From the NCBI GenBank assembly GCA_016649895.1, contig JAENWR010000023.1:1-41313 (forward strand): 41,313 nt of DNA, written 5' to 3'. This stretch comes from Acidimicrobiia bacterium. GTDB lineage: Bacteria; Actinomycetota; Acidimicrobiia; Acidimicrobiales; SKKL01. Under the pieces are notes generated by a model. That model made no database searches and had not been told where the DNA came from. It was given only the letters and a program-made list of their open reading frames with translations. This document shows, piece after piece, positions 25,332 to 33,328 of the stretch (position 1 is its first letter; each line of letters begins with the position of its first letter). The translations under genes were made by a program, and so were the position numbers.

Positions 25332-26517
25332 GGCGCCTCGCTTCCTCGTGGAAGGTGCGGAGGCGACGGTACCACCGGGGTGCGATCCTCTCGGGGGAGT
25401 ACTCGGTGGCAGCCCGCTCGGCCCCAGCCGCCCCGAGACGTGCTCGCAGCGCTCCATCGGTGAGAACCGCCAAGAGATCAGAGGCCAGCTGCTCGGTGTC
25501 GTTCGGGTACGACAGCAGACCGGTCGACCCGTGCACCACGATCTCGGGAACGCCACCCGACCACGCCGCGACGACCGGGAGCGCCGCCTGCATCGCCTCC
25601 AGGTAGACGAGGCCGAACGGCTCGAGCTCGGACGGAAGGCAGAACACGTCGGCGCAGGCCATGAGCGCACGGAGGTCGGAGCGGTGCCCGAGGAACCTGA
25701 CGCGGGCGTCGAGGCCGAGCTGCACCGCTCGCTCCTGGAGATGGGCGCCGTAGGTGCTCCCCCAGGAGCTCTCGCCGCACACCAGCAGTTGGGCGCCCGG
25801 GACGTCGCTCGAGATGCGTTCGAAGGCGGTCAGCAGCGACTCGTGGCCCTTCCCTGGGTCGAGGCGGCCCGCGGCGAGGACGATCGGCGCCGTGGGGTCG
25901 ATGCCGAGGGCGTGGCGCGTCGCAGCAGATCCGCCGACCTCGCGCGGTGCCAGGTCGGTCGTGGGGTTGAGGATGGTCCACACGCGTGAGGGATCGGCGC
26001 CTCGGAGCATCGCCGAGCTCCTCACCGCCTCCGACACCGCGATGAGGTGGTCGCTGCCGATGATGTGTCGATGGGTCGAGGAGCCCAACCACGGACCCAC
26101 GCTGTAGTGGAGGTGGATGACGTGGAGCAACCCGAACCGAGCGGCGAGGATCCTCCCCACGAGCACGTCGATGCGCTGTTGCGAGGTGTAGATGATGTCG
26201 GGCCGGACGTCGCGCAACACGCCTGCGGCCCGCGCCACCAGGGGTGCAAGCTGCGCCGGTCGGCGCGCGCGCCGGACCAGGGCCGAGCCCCGGTCGACGT
26301 CGGGTCGGTTCCAGGTTCGTATGCGCCGCTCGGAGATCGCCGGCTGGTCGAGGTTGGCGTCGCGATCGCACATCTCCTCCGGGACGACGAAGGTCGACAG
26401 CAGCCCGAGGTCGGCAGCCGCCACCGCGAGGGTCGAGTGCACCCTTGCCTCGGGGGTGACCCGATCGCTCGATACCTGGATGAAGAGTGCGTGGAGCAGA
26501 TCCGAGTGGTGCGTCAC
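25324..26517 (-). CDS. GT4 family glycosyltransferase
   Basis: A retaining GT-B glycosyltransferase of 397 residues. The N-terminal domain contains FIQVSSDRVTPEARVHSTLAVAA and the acceptor-side loop, then SDHLIAVSEAVR and ILNPTTDL at the domain junction. The C-terminal domain has VLAAGRLDPGKGHESLLTAF (the phosphate-binding Arg/Lys), VRFLGHRSDLRALMACADVFCLPSELEPFGLVYLEAMQAALPVVA with a canonical E-x7-E (EPFGLVYLE), and GSTGLL. Start GTG 26517 overlaps the previous stop as GTGA, so I preferred it to the longer frame from 26568. The donor sugar is not predictable. Confidence 0.9.
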   Translation of the reverse strand: MTHHSDLLHALFIQVSSDRVTPEARVHSTLAVAAADLGLLSTFVVPEEMCDRDANLDQPAISERRIRTWNRPDVDRGSALVRRARRPAQLAPLVARAAGVLRDVRPDIIYTSQQRIDVLVGRILAARFGLLHVIHLHYSVGPWLGSSTHRHIIGSDHLIAVSEAVRSSAMLRGADPSRVWTILNPTTDLAPREVGGSAATRHALGIDPTAPIVLAAGRLDPGKGHESLLTAFERISSDVPGAQLLVCGESSWGSTYGAHLQERAVQLGLDARVRFLGHRSDLRALMACADVFCLPSELEPFGLVYLEAMQAALPVVAAWSGGVPEIVVHGSTGLLSYPNDTEQLASDLLAVLTDGALRARLGAAGAERAATEYSPERIAPRWYRRLRTFHEEARRRG

Positions 26518-27350
26518 GGCGTCCGACCGCTGTCGTCGCGCTCCCACCCGACCGTGTGCCGCCGCCAAGTTGCCCGCGCGTAGAGGTTCACGGCCAGGTA
26601 GACGACGATGCCGAGCGGATGCCGCAGCCCGACCCGGGCCAACGTCGACACCGATCGCGTCCGAGCGGCCGCCGACCGGTAGCCCGCCTCTTCGTACTCC
26701 TCGTTGCCGCGATAGACCCGGCGACGGATGGCGATCAGACCCGCCAACCTGCGAGGTGGGTGGACCCAGAAGTGGTGATCATCGACGACGGCCCGTTCGT
26801 GTTCGGCGAACAGGTTCCTGATGAACAGGTCGTCGGCGGTGACGTCGGGGAACCGATCGAACCGCTGCCGACCCTCGGCGGAGATGGCGTAGAACCCGTT
26901 GCCGACCAGGCCATCGCTCACATATGGCAGCGCCACGAAGGCCCGGTAGAACGAGCGCACGTACCAGGGTCGATCACCGAGCTCGACCGCCATGCGAGGA
27001 GCGGCGCACAGTGCCCCGCCATCGTCCAACGCCGTGGCGACAGCAGCGAGCGCCGGGTGGTCGACGCACACGTCGGCGTCGAGGTAGGCACGGGTCAGCG
27101 CCACACAGATGTCGTCGCCGGCGTTGAGCGCCTCGCTCTTCGACGGTCGTTCGAGCTCGATGACCCGAGCGCTCGGCATGGCACGCCGCGCCCGATCGGC
27201 CGTGTCATCCGTGCACCCATTGGCCACGACCACCACCTCGAGCTGCAGCCCTTCCTCTGCCCCGACGGCCAGCGACCGGAGGCATCGCTCGATGACCGCC
27301 GCCTCGTTGTGCGCCGGGATAACGACCGAGAGGCAACGGCTGGAGGCCAC
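26514..27350 (-). CDS. GT2 family glycosyltransferase
   Basis: A GT-A glycosyltransferase of 278 residues. It starts CLSVVIPAHNEAAVIERCLRSL, continues with VVVANGCTDDTADRAR, RPSKSEALNAGD and the metal-binding AYLDADVCVD. VGNGFYAISAEGRQRF and DVTADDLFIRNLF resemble the catalytic base region. The C-terminal VGLRHPLGIVVYLAVNLYARAT is moderately hydrophobic and may associate with the membrane. Start GTG 27350, 3 nt after the methyltransferase stop. Confidence 0.88.
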   Translation of the reverse strand: MASSRCLSVVIPAHNEAAVIERCLRSLAVGAEEGLQLEVVVVANGCTDDTADRARRAMPSARVIELERPSKSEALNAGDDICVALTRAYLDADVCVDHPALAAVATALDDGGALCAAPRMAVELGDRPWYVRSFYRAFVALPYVSDGLVGNGFYAISAEGRQRFDRFPDVTADDLFIRNLFAEHERAVVDDHHFWVHPPRRLAGLIAIRRRVYRGNEEYEEAGYRSAAARTRSVSTLARVGLRHPLGIVVYLAVNLYARATWRRHTVGWERDDSGRTP

Positions 27351-27353
27351 GGG

Positions 27354-28586
27354 TCAGAGCACGATGGCTTCGGGGATGGCGACGATGAACTTCGCGCCCC
27401 ACCCACGCACGTGGGCGAGCTGCGCCATGATCTCATCCTTGAAGTTCCAGGGGAGGATCAAGATGTAGTCGGGTCGGACCTCATCGATCCGCTCGGGCGC
27501 GTAGATGGGGATGTGGGTGCCCGGCAGGTAGCGGCCCTGCTTGTAGGGGTTCCGGTCGACGGTGAAGTCGACGAAGTCCTCCCGGATGCCGCAGTAGTTG
27601 AGCAGCGTGTTGCCCTTGCCCGGTGCGCCGTAGCCCACGATGGTCTTGCCCTCGCGCTTGGCGGCGATGAGCAGCTCGAGCAGCTTGCGCTTCGTCTCGT
27701 GCACCTGGTCCTCGAACCGGGCGTAGGTGGCGGGGTCGCGAAGTCCAGCCTCCTCTTCGCGACGCCGTAGCTGGTGCACCCGGTCGGACACAGGTCGGGA
27801 CTCGTCGGAGGTGTGTCGGGCGAAGATGCGCAACGAACCGCCGTGGGTCCAGAGCTCCTCGACGTCGAAGATCGTCAGGCCGTGTCCGGCGAACACCGCC
27901 TCGGCGCTGATGAGTCCGAAGTAGCAGAAGTGCTCGTGGTAGATCTGATCGAACTGGTTCTCCTCGATGGTCTTCATGACGTGGGGGAACTCGATGGTGA
28001 CGGTTCCGCCCTCTTTGAGGATCAGTGGGATGCCGGCGACGAAGTCGTTCAGGTCGGGAACCTGAGCGAGCACGTTGGCTCCGCAGACCAGGTCGGCGAC
28101 CTTCCCCCGGGCGGCCATCTGCTGCGCCTTGGCGACACCGAAGTAGTCGACCTCGGTCGGCACGCCCTTGTCGATGGCCACCTGGGCCACGTTCTGGGCC
28201 GGCTCGATCCCGAGGCACGGGATGCCGCGCTCGACGAAGTACTGGAGGAGGTAGCCGTCGTTGCTGGCCAGCTCGACGACGAAGCTGTCGGTGTCGAGAC
28301 CGAGTCGGTCGGTGATCCCCGCGACGTAGTTGCTCGCATGCTCGAGCCACGTCGTCGAGAACGACGAGAAGTAGGCGTACTCGTCGAAGATGTGGTCGGC
28401 CGCCACGTAGTCGTTGATCTGGACCAGGAGGCACTCGTGGCAGACCCACGCGTGGAGCGGGTAGAAGGGCTCCATCGAGTCGAGCTGGTCGACCGAGACG
28501 TAGCTCTCGCACAGGGGCGACATCCCGAGGTCGACCATCCGGTGTGCGAGTCGAGTGCCGCAGAAGCGGCAGGGGAAGGATGCCAT
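27354..28586 (-). CDS. SAM-dependent sugar C-methyltransferase (TylC3/NovU-like)
   Basis: A 410-residue three-part methyltransferase. An N-terminal zinc-binding domain has Cys pairs CRFCG and CHEC. The central Rossmann domain has VVELASNDGYLLQYF for S-adenosylmethionine, ANVLAQVPDLNDFV, and the YHEHFCYF motif seen in NDP-sugar C-methyltransferases. The C-terminal C-methyltransferase domain has IVGYGAPGKGNTLLNYCGI and LPWNFKDEI. The family adds a methyl group to C-3 of a 4-keto-deoxysugar, making branched sugars. This fits with the RmlC-like epimerase in the cassette at 12609–18520 (inference). ATG 28586 lacks a ribosome-binding site, but a -10-like TACTCT lies 7 nt upstream. Confidence 0.9.
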   Translation of the reverse strand: MASFPCRFCGTRLAHRMVDLGMSPLCESYVSVDQLDSMEPFYPLHAWVCHECLLVQINDYVAADHIFDEYAYFSSFSTTWLEHASNYVAGITDRLGLDTDSFVVELASNDGYLLQYFVERGIPCLGIEPAQNVAQVAIDKGVPTEVDYFGVAKAQQMAARGKVADLVCGANVLAQVPDLNDFVAGIPLILKEGGTVTIEFPHVMKTIEENQFDQIYHEHFCYFGLISAEAVFAGHGLTIFDVEELWTHGGSLRIFARHTSDESRPVSDRVHQLRRREEEAGLRDPATYARFEDQVHETKRKLLELLIAAKREGKTIVGYGAPGKGNTLLNYCGIREDFVDFTVDRNPYKQGRYLPGTHIPIYAPERIDEVRPDYILILPWNFKDEIMAQLAHVRGWGAKFIVAIPEAIVL

Positions 28587-28593
28587 CGCGCGC

Positions 28594-28599
28594 AGAGTA
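28594..28599 (-). promoter_or_regulatory. Candidate -10 box for leaderless transcription of the methyltransferase gene
   Basis: On the minus strand TACTCT ends 7 nt before ATG 28586, so transcription would start at or near the A of ATG. The absence of a ribosome-binding site in the 30-nt gap agrees with this. No clear -35 box is seen. Confidence 0.35.
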
Positions 28600-28616
28600 C
28601 AGACAGATCGTCTCGT

Positions 28617-29897
28617 CTACCGGACGATGACGTTGTCCCAGTGCCATGTGAAGCCCACGACCGGCCCGTCCTTCAGCGGCGTGTAGCTGTGATCCTTGAA
28701 CACGACCTTGAACGGACCGTCGGGGAACGAGCCCGGCACCGTCCAGCGATGGACGTGGTAGCTGATGGTGAGCGTCCCGTCGCCGTTGTCGGTGACCGAC
28801 CACGGCCGACGGATCGCCTTGGACGCGCAACCGTCGGGGTCGAGGCTCGCCTGGTCCGACTTGCAGATCGTCTCCCACGTTGCGTCGCGCTCGTGCCCGT
28901 TCGCCCACACCCGCACGCTGTTGTCGCGATTGCCCACCACCACCGCCTGAGCGGGGTACGACGGCAGGTCGCACGGGAGGAAGTCGATGCACGACACGTC
29001 CGAAGCACCCGACGGCACGATGGCGACCTCCCACCACTGCCTCGTGCCGAGGTCGGTGCTGTTCACGTCCCACGAGACCGTGCGCTGGTCGTCGAACACC
29101 TGGTCGGGGCTGAACCACGCCACCGAGTAGCCGTCGACGTGGCCGATCGAGGTCATCATGTGGTCGCGACACATGTAGAGCGCATCGCGCCGGTTCGCCT
29201 TGGTGATCGTCCGGCTCGTGGTGGGCTCACCGCAGCTCATGTCGTGATCGCCCGGCCACGAGCCGCTGTTGCTGCCATGGCCCTGCACGTCGACATCGCG
29301 GTGGAACACCCCTGAGCGGAAGCGGTCGAGGCCGCGGTTGCCGTCGAAGCGCTCCACGAAGTCGGTACCGTCGGCCGGTGACGGGCTCGCCCCGCCGCTT
29401 CCGTGCGATCCGTCGCCATGGCTCGACGCGCCGCCGGCCTGTTGTGTCGCTCGTCGCCACTCCGGTGAGTCGGCGAGGTGCACCATCATGGTGCCGCGGG
29501 TCATGCCATCGGCCAGCCGTTGACGCCAGTAGTCGCGACCCTCCCGCTCCGGCTGGCGGCCGAGGACGTTCTGGTAGACCCGGTCGATGAAGGCGGCATC
29601 GTCGAGATCTCCGTAGCGGCTCCGAAACTCCTCGGACGACGCGAGGTGCGAGGAGATGGTGGCGATCGACATCCCGTCGTCATGTTGCGAGAGCCAATAG
29701 CCGGCGCCGACCGCATCGGGCTCACGGTCGAAGTACGCCAGGTAGAGGCGGCGCAGGTCGGCGCTCGGGTTCGTCGACGCACCTGCGTCGACCGAACCGG
29801 GGACCACCGAGACCAACAGCGCGAACATCGCCCCCACAGCGACGACGTGCAGGACCTTCGCACTCCGCGGGGTACGGCCACTCTGGGACGAATGCAT
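28617..29897 (-). CDS. Secreted DUF4214 protein with a C-terminal Cys-containing domain
   Basis: A 426-residue exported protein. The signal peptide is MHSSQSGRTPRS followed by VLHVVAVGAMFALLVSVVPGSVDA. Residues about 45–135 are a DUF4214 domain (LRRLYLAYFDREPDAVGAGYW, VYQNVLGRQPEREGRDYW), common in surface-associated proteins. A Gly/Ser/His-rich linker (about 140–165) leads to a roughly 260-residue region of unknown fold with at least seven Cys (in CGEP, CRDH, CIDF, CDLP, CKSD, CAS) and many Trp, which resembles a secreted beta-sandwich such as a carbohydrate-binding or hydrolase-like domain (inference). ATG 29897 has AGAGGTGG 7 nt upstream. It may bind or modify the polysaccharide outside the cell. 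Confidence 0.8.
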   Translation of the reverse strand: MHSSQSGRTPRSAKVLHVVAVGAMFALLVSVVPGSVDAGASTNPSADLRRLYLAYFDREPDAVGAGYWLSQHDDGMSIATISSHLASSEEFRSRYGDLDDAAFIDRVYQNVLGRQPEREGRDYWRQRLADGMTRGTMMVHLADSPEWRRATQQAGGASSHGDGSHGSGGASPSPADGTDFVERFDGNRGLDRFRSGVFHRDVDVQGHGSNSGSWPGDHDMSCGEPTTSRTITKANRRDALYMCRDHMMTSIGHVDGYSVAWFSPDQVFDDQRTVSWDVNSTDLGTRQWWEVAIVPSGASDVSCIDFLPCDLPSYPAQAVVVGNRDNSVRVWANGHERDATWETICKSDQASLDPDGCASKAIRRPWSVTDNGDGTLTISYHVHRWTVPGSFPDGPFKVVFKDHSYTPLKDGPVVGFTWHWDNVIVR

Positions 29898-29971
29898 GAG
29901 TACCACCTCTGGGGGGGGTCCGTGCGATCCACTGGACGCGAGTGGGTTCGCCACTTCGACGAGCCCTTGCG

Positions 29972-29989
29972 CTGCCGACGCGTCGGCAG
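29972..29989. promoter_or_regulatory. 18-bp perfect palindrome in a divergent intergenic region
   Basis: CTGCCGACGCGTCGGCAG is identical to its reverse complement. It lies 75 nt upstream of the DUF4214 gene and 143 nt upstream of the divergent acetyltransferase gene. This size and symmetry suit a dimeric regulator site. The 235-nt region (29898–30132) also holds an AT-richer stretch at about 30001–30026 with TTGGAC and TATAT elements that could form a weak promoter. No gene is seen in it. Confidence 0.45.
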
Positions 29990-30132
29990 GCACCCTTCGC
30001 TATCTTGAGGAACGATATAGGTCCAACTACTCACACGCCATGGTTGTGGCACGGCTCTCGGCCCGGGCAGTTTCCGGTCAGGCGCCACCCCCTGCCGAGC
30101 GTGGTCGGTGCGAGTGCGAGAGCGGGACACCC

Positions 30133-30705
30133 ATGGCAGACAATGCAAGGCCACGGTCTGCGAGAGCGGCACTTCGGGATGTGTGGCCGAACGCCCGATC
30201 GGTCGTCGGGGCGCGCTGGTACCTCCGGCACGCGACCGACATCGGCCCACGCGTGCGCGTCACCGGTCGACCGGTAGTCCGAAACTGGGGCGGCACCCTC
30301 ACCGTCGGCGACCGGGTTCAGCTCATCTCGACCATCACGCCAATCGAGCTCGCCGTCACCGCCGGCGGGACGCTGGCCATCGGTGCTCGCACGCTGGTCA
30401 ACTACGGCACCAGCATCGCGGCGAGCCTGGAGGTGCGCATCGGCGAGCGGTGCCAACTGGGCACCTACACACTGCTCATGGACAACGACTTTCACCGACT
30501 CGAGCCGGAGCGTCGCCTCGAACGGCCCGAGTCCGCGCCGATCATCATCGGCGACGACGTCTGGTTGGCGGCGCGAGTGATCGTCCTGCCCGGCGTGACC
30601 ATCGGCGAAGGGAGCGTCATCGGAGCTGGGAGCGTTGTCACCCGCGACATCCCGACGCGGTCGTTGGCTGCCGGTGCCCCAGCTCGGGTGATCAGGAGCC
30701 TCTGA
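30133..30705 (+). CDS. Hexapeptide-repeat acyltransferase
   Basis: A 190-residue left-handed beta-helix protein probably acting as an O-acetyltransferase. Hexads are visible from VRVTGRPVVRNWGGTLTVGDRVQL onward, with the active-site His in DNDFHRLEPE, then IIIGDDVWLAARVIVLPGVTIGEGSVIGAGSVVTRDIP and the closing SLAAGAPARVIRSL. ATG 30133 is preferred over the longer frame from 29896, which has no domain support upstream. The first gene of a plus-strand run; the GT2 gene starts 1 nt after its stop. Confidence 0.85.
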   Translation: MADNARPRSARAALRDVWPNARSVVGARWYLRHATDIGPRVRVTGRPVVRNWGGTLTVGDRVQLISTITPIELAVTAGGTLAIGARTLVNYGTSIAASLEVRIGERCQLGTYTLLMDNDFHRLEPERRLERPESAPIIIGDDVWLAARVIVLPGVTIGEGSVIGAGSVVTRDIPTRSLAAGAPARVIRSL

Positions 30706-30706
30706 C

Positions 30707-31723
30707 GTGGACACACCATCCGCGGCGGCGCGAGGAGCCGATCGACGGAGGTGCGACGTGGTCATCGCCACGCGCAACCGCCCGCAGGGGCTGGCTCGCG
30801 TCCTCGACGGCCTGCTCGACCAGACCTTCGCCGACTTCGGCGTCATCGTGGTCGACGACTGCAGCGACGAGCCGTTGGAGCCGATCGTGCGCGACGAGCG
30901 GTTCGCGTCGCTCGACGTCCAGGTGATCACTCTGGCGACGCAGTCCGGACCCGCAGCGGGCCGAAACACCGGCGTCGCCGCCAGCGACGCCGAGTTCGTC
31001 GTGTTCCTCGATGACGACGTCGTCCCCGACCGACATCTCATCGAGATCCACCTCGCCGCTGTCGACCCCGCCGGCGGAGCGGCCCGCCCCATCGTGAGCT
31101 GCGGACCGTTTGTGCAGCCGGCCGACTGGGAGGACCCCACGCCGTGGAACCTGTGGGAGGCGCACCAAGCGAAGAAGGAGGCCGACGCCATGTCCCTCGG
31201 CCTCTACGACGTCAGCTGGCGCCAGTTCCACACCGGCAACAACTGCATGCCCATTGCGGCGTTCCGCGCCATCGGCGGCTTCGACGAGAGGTTCAAGCGA
31301 TCCGAGGACGACGAGCTCGCAATGCGCCTGCACCAGCACGGGTGCGAGTTCGTCTTCGAGCCGAACGCCATCGGCTGGCACTACTCGCGCCGCACGCTCG
31401 ACGCCTGGCTCTACACGCCACGGGCCTACGCCTACTTCGACCACATGATGGATCAGCTGCATCCCGAGTCGGGCCACCTGGCGACGAAGACCGCCGAGCT
31501 CGCCCGGCGCCGACTCCCCCTCCGGCTCGCCCGCGTGGTCCTCGTGAACCGACGGTTGACCCGGTGGGCCATCGGCGCGGCAGTCGCGGCATCCCGGCTC
31601 GCCCATCGCCACCGACGCCTCCAGCCGGTGATGATGGGAGCGCTGAGCGTCGCCTACGACCTCAGCTACCTGCGGTCGCTCGACGACGCACGGCACGGCC
31701 GGTCTGAGCTCATGACGCCATGA
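30707..31723 (+). CDS. GT2 family glycosyltransferase
   Basis: A GT-A glycosyltransferase of 338 residues. CDVVIATRNRPQGLARVLDGL and VIVVDDCSDEPL open the nucleotide-binding domain. FVVFLDDDVVPD is the DxD metal site, and FHTGNNCMPIAAFRAIGGFDERFKRSEDDELAMRLHQHG is the acceptor/catalytic (ED) region as in GT2 and GT27 enzymes. GTG 30707 is preceded by AGGAG at 8 nt, which lies in the end of the acetyltransferase gene. The GMC oxidoreductase gene follows 10 nt later. Confidence 0.9.
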   Translation: MDTPSAAARGADRRRCDVVIATRNRPQGLARVLDGLLDQTFADFGVIVVDDCSDEPLEPIVRDERFASLDVQVITLATQSGPAAGRNTGVAASDAEFVVFLDDDVVPDRHLIEIHLAAVDPAGGAARPIVSCGPFVQPADWEDPTPWNLWEAHQAKKEADAMSLGLYDVSWRQFHTGNNCMPIAAFRAIGGFDERFKRSEDDELAMRLHQHGCEFVFEPNAIGWHYSRRTLDAWLYTPRAYAYFDHMMDQLHPESGHLATKTAELARRRLPLRLARVVLVNRRLTRWAIGAAVAASRLAHRHRRLQPVMMGALSVAYDLSYLRSLDDARHGRSELMTP

Positions 31724-31733
31724 GCGGAGCGAC

Positions 31734-33305
31734 GTGCTGATCGACGCGAACCTGCTCCCGGCCGGTGTCAACCTGCGTGCCGATGTGGTCGTCGTCGGCG
31801 CGGGTCCCGCCGGGTTGACGGTCGCTCAGGACCTGAGCGCCGCGGGTCTCCACGTCCTCGTCGCCGAAGCGGGCGACCGGCACCACTCTCGGCGATCCGA
31901 CGACGCGCTCCGGGGTGAGTGCGTCGGCCGTGCGTTCCCCCTGGTCACGTCACGCCAACGAGGGTTCGGCGGCACGTCCGGACACTGGACCTCCGAGACC
32001 GGGCTCCGGGTCAGGCCGCTCGATGCGGACGACCTCGCCCCGTCCGCGGCCCGCCCCGGCCACTCCTGGCCGTTCGGCCGTGACGACCTGGACGCGTACT
32101 ACCCACGCGCGCTCGAGGGCATCGGGATCGATTCGGCCGATGCGCCCCAGCGATGGAAGTTCGAGGGACGCGAGGTGCCGCGGAGCGACGGCGGCCCCCA
32201 TCTCGCCGGCTTCCAGTTCGCCCGGCACGACGTCTTCACCGACCGCTTCGCCGATGTCACCGCGTCGCGACGGATCCGCCTGGTGCTCAACGCAACGATC
32301 TCGTCCCTACCGGTCGTCGACGATGGTGCGACCGTCGCATGCGCCGTGGCCACGGCGGGAGGGGTGCGCTTCGTGGCCACGACGTTCGTCCTCGCCGCCG
32401 GCGCCATCGAGAACGCTCGCATCCTCCTCGACTCACCCGGCCGAACCGGAGCTGGTCTGGGCAACGAGAGCGACAACGTCGGCCGCTACTTCATGGACCA
32501 CCTCAGCTTCGACTGCGCCATCCTCGACCACGATCGGGCCACCCGCCTCGATCTGTCCGCCTTCCGCGAGCTCGACGACGAGGCCGGACGCAAGCAGCAG
32601 GCGATGCTGTGGCTCGGCGAGCCCCTGATGCGCAGCGAGGGGCTCCTGAACGCAGCGTTCTGGATCACCGAGTCGCCCGTCGGTTACCACTCACCCGGGG
32701 TGAGTGCGGCACGCTCGCTTCGCCAGGCAGGGCGATCTGGTCACCGCGGCGACGTGCTCCGTCACGCGCTGAGGACAGCGGCCGGAGCGAGGGACGTCGC
32801 CGAGCTCGCCGCTCGGAGCGCGACCCGACGCGGCGGGCGCCAGGTCGGCCTCAGGATCCTGGCTGAGCAGGCCCCGCGACGCGACTCCCGGGTGATGCTC
32901 TCCGACGAGCGCGATCGCACCGGCATGCGCAGGGTGAAACTCGATTGGCGCATCTCCGAGGTCGACCTCGACTCGATACGGGGCCACACGGCGCTCATGT
33001 GCGCAATGCTCACCGACGGCGGCCAGCTACGGGTGCGGCAGGTCTTCGACCCCGCCGACGACGGTCCACCCGTGATGACCAACTACCACCACCTCGGCTC
33101 GACCCGGATGCACGCCTCCCCCCGCGAGGGTGTCGTCGACGCCAACCTCAAGGTCCACACGGTGTCCAACCTCTACGTGGCGGGAGGCTCGGTGATGCCG
33201 ACCGGCGGCTACGTCAACCCCACCCTCACGATCCTTGCGCTCGCCCACCGGCTCGCCGACCGATTGCTCGCCGATCGGGCCCCGACGGGTGCCAGCACCC
33301 CATGA
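31734..33305 (+). CDS. GMC-family FAD oxidoreductase
   Basis: A 523-residue flavoprotein oxidoreductase. The dinucleotide-binding motif is ADVVVVGAGPAGLTVAQDL at residues about 17–35. RGFGGTSGHW is the FAD-contacting GGTS loop. TTFVLAAGAIENARILL is a GMC signature. The C-terminal NYHHLGSTRMH carries the catalytic-type His, and GGSVMPTGGYVNPTLTILALAHRLAD closes the FAD site. The family oxidises alcohols of sugars and other compounds, so a sugar of the polysaccharide or its precursor is plausible (inference). Start GTG 31734 with GGAG upstream. No signal peptide is seen. Confidence 0.88.
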   Translation: MLIDANLLPAGVNLRADVVVVGAGPAGLTVAQDLSAAGLHVLVAEAGDRHHSRRSDDALRGECVGRAFPLVTSRQRGFGGTSGHWTSETGLRVRPLDADDLAPSAARPGHSWPFGRDDLDAYYPRALEGIGIDSADAPQRWKFEGREVPRSDGGPHLAGFQFARHDVFTDRFADVTASRRIRLVLNATISSLPVVDDGATVACAVATAGGVRFVATTFVLAAGAIENARILLDSPGRTGAGLGNESDNVGRYFMDHLSFDCAILDHDRATRLDLSAFRELDDEAGRKQQAMLWLGEPLMRSEGLLNAAFWITESPVGYHSPGVSAARSLRQAGRSGHRGDVLRHALRTAAGARDVAELAARSATRRGGRQVGLRILAEQAPRRDSRVMLSDERDRTGMRRVKLDWRISEVDLDSIRGHTALMCAMLTDGGQLRVRQVFDPADDGPPVMTNYHHLGSTRMHASPREGVVDANLKVHTVSNLYVAGGSVMPTGGYVNPTLTILALAHRLADRLLADRAPTGASTP

Positions 33306-33328
33306 GACGGGCCACATCGGGGCAATGA

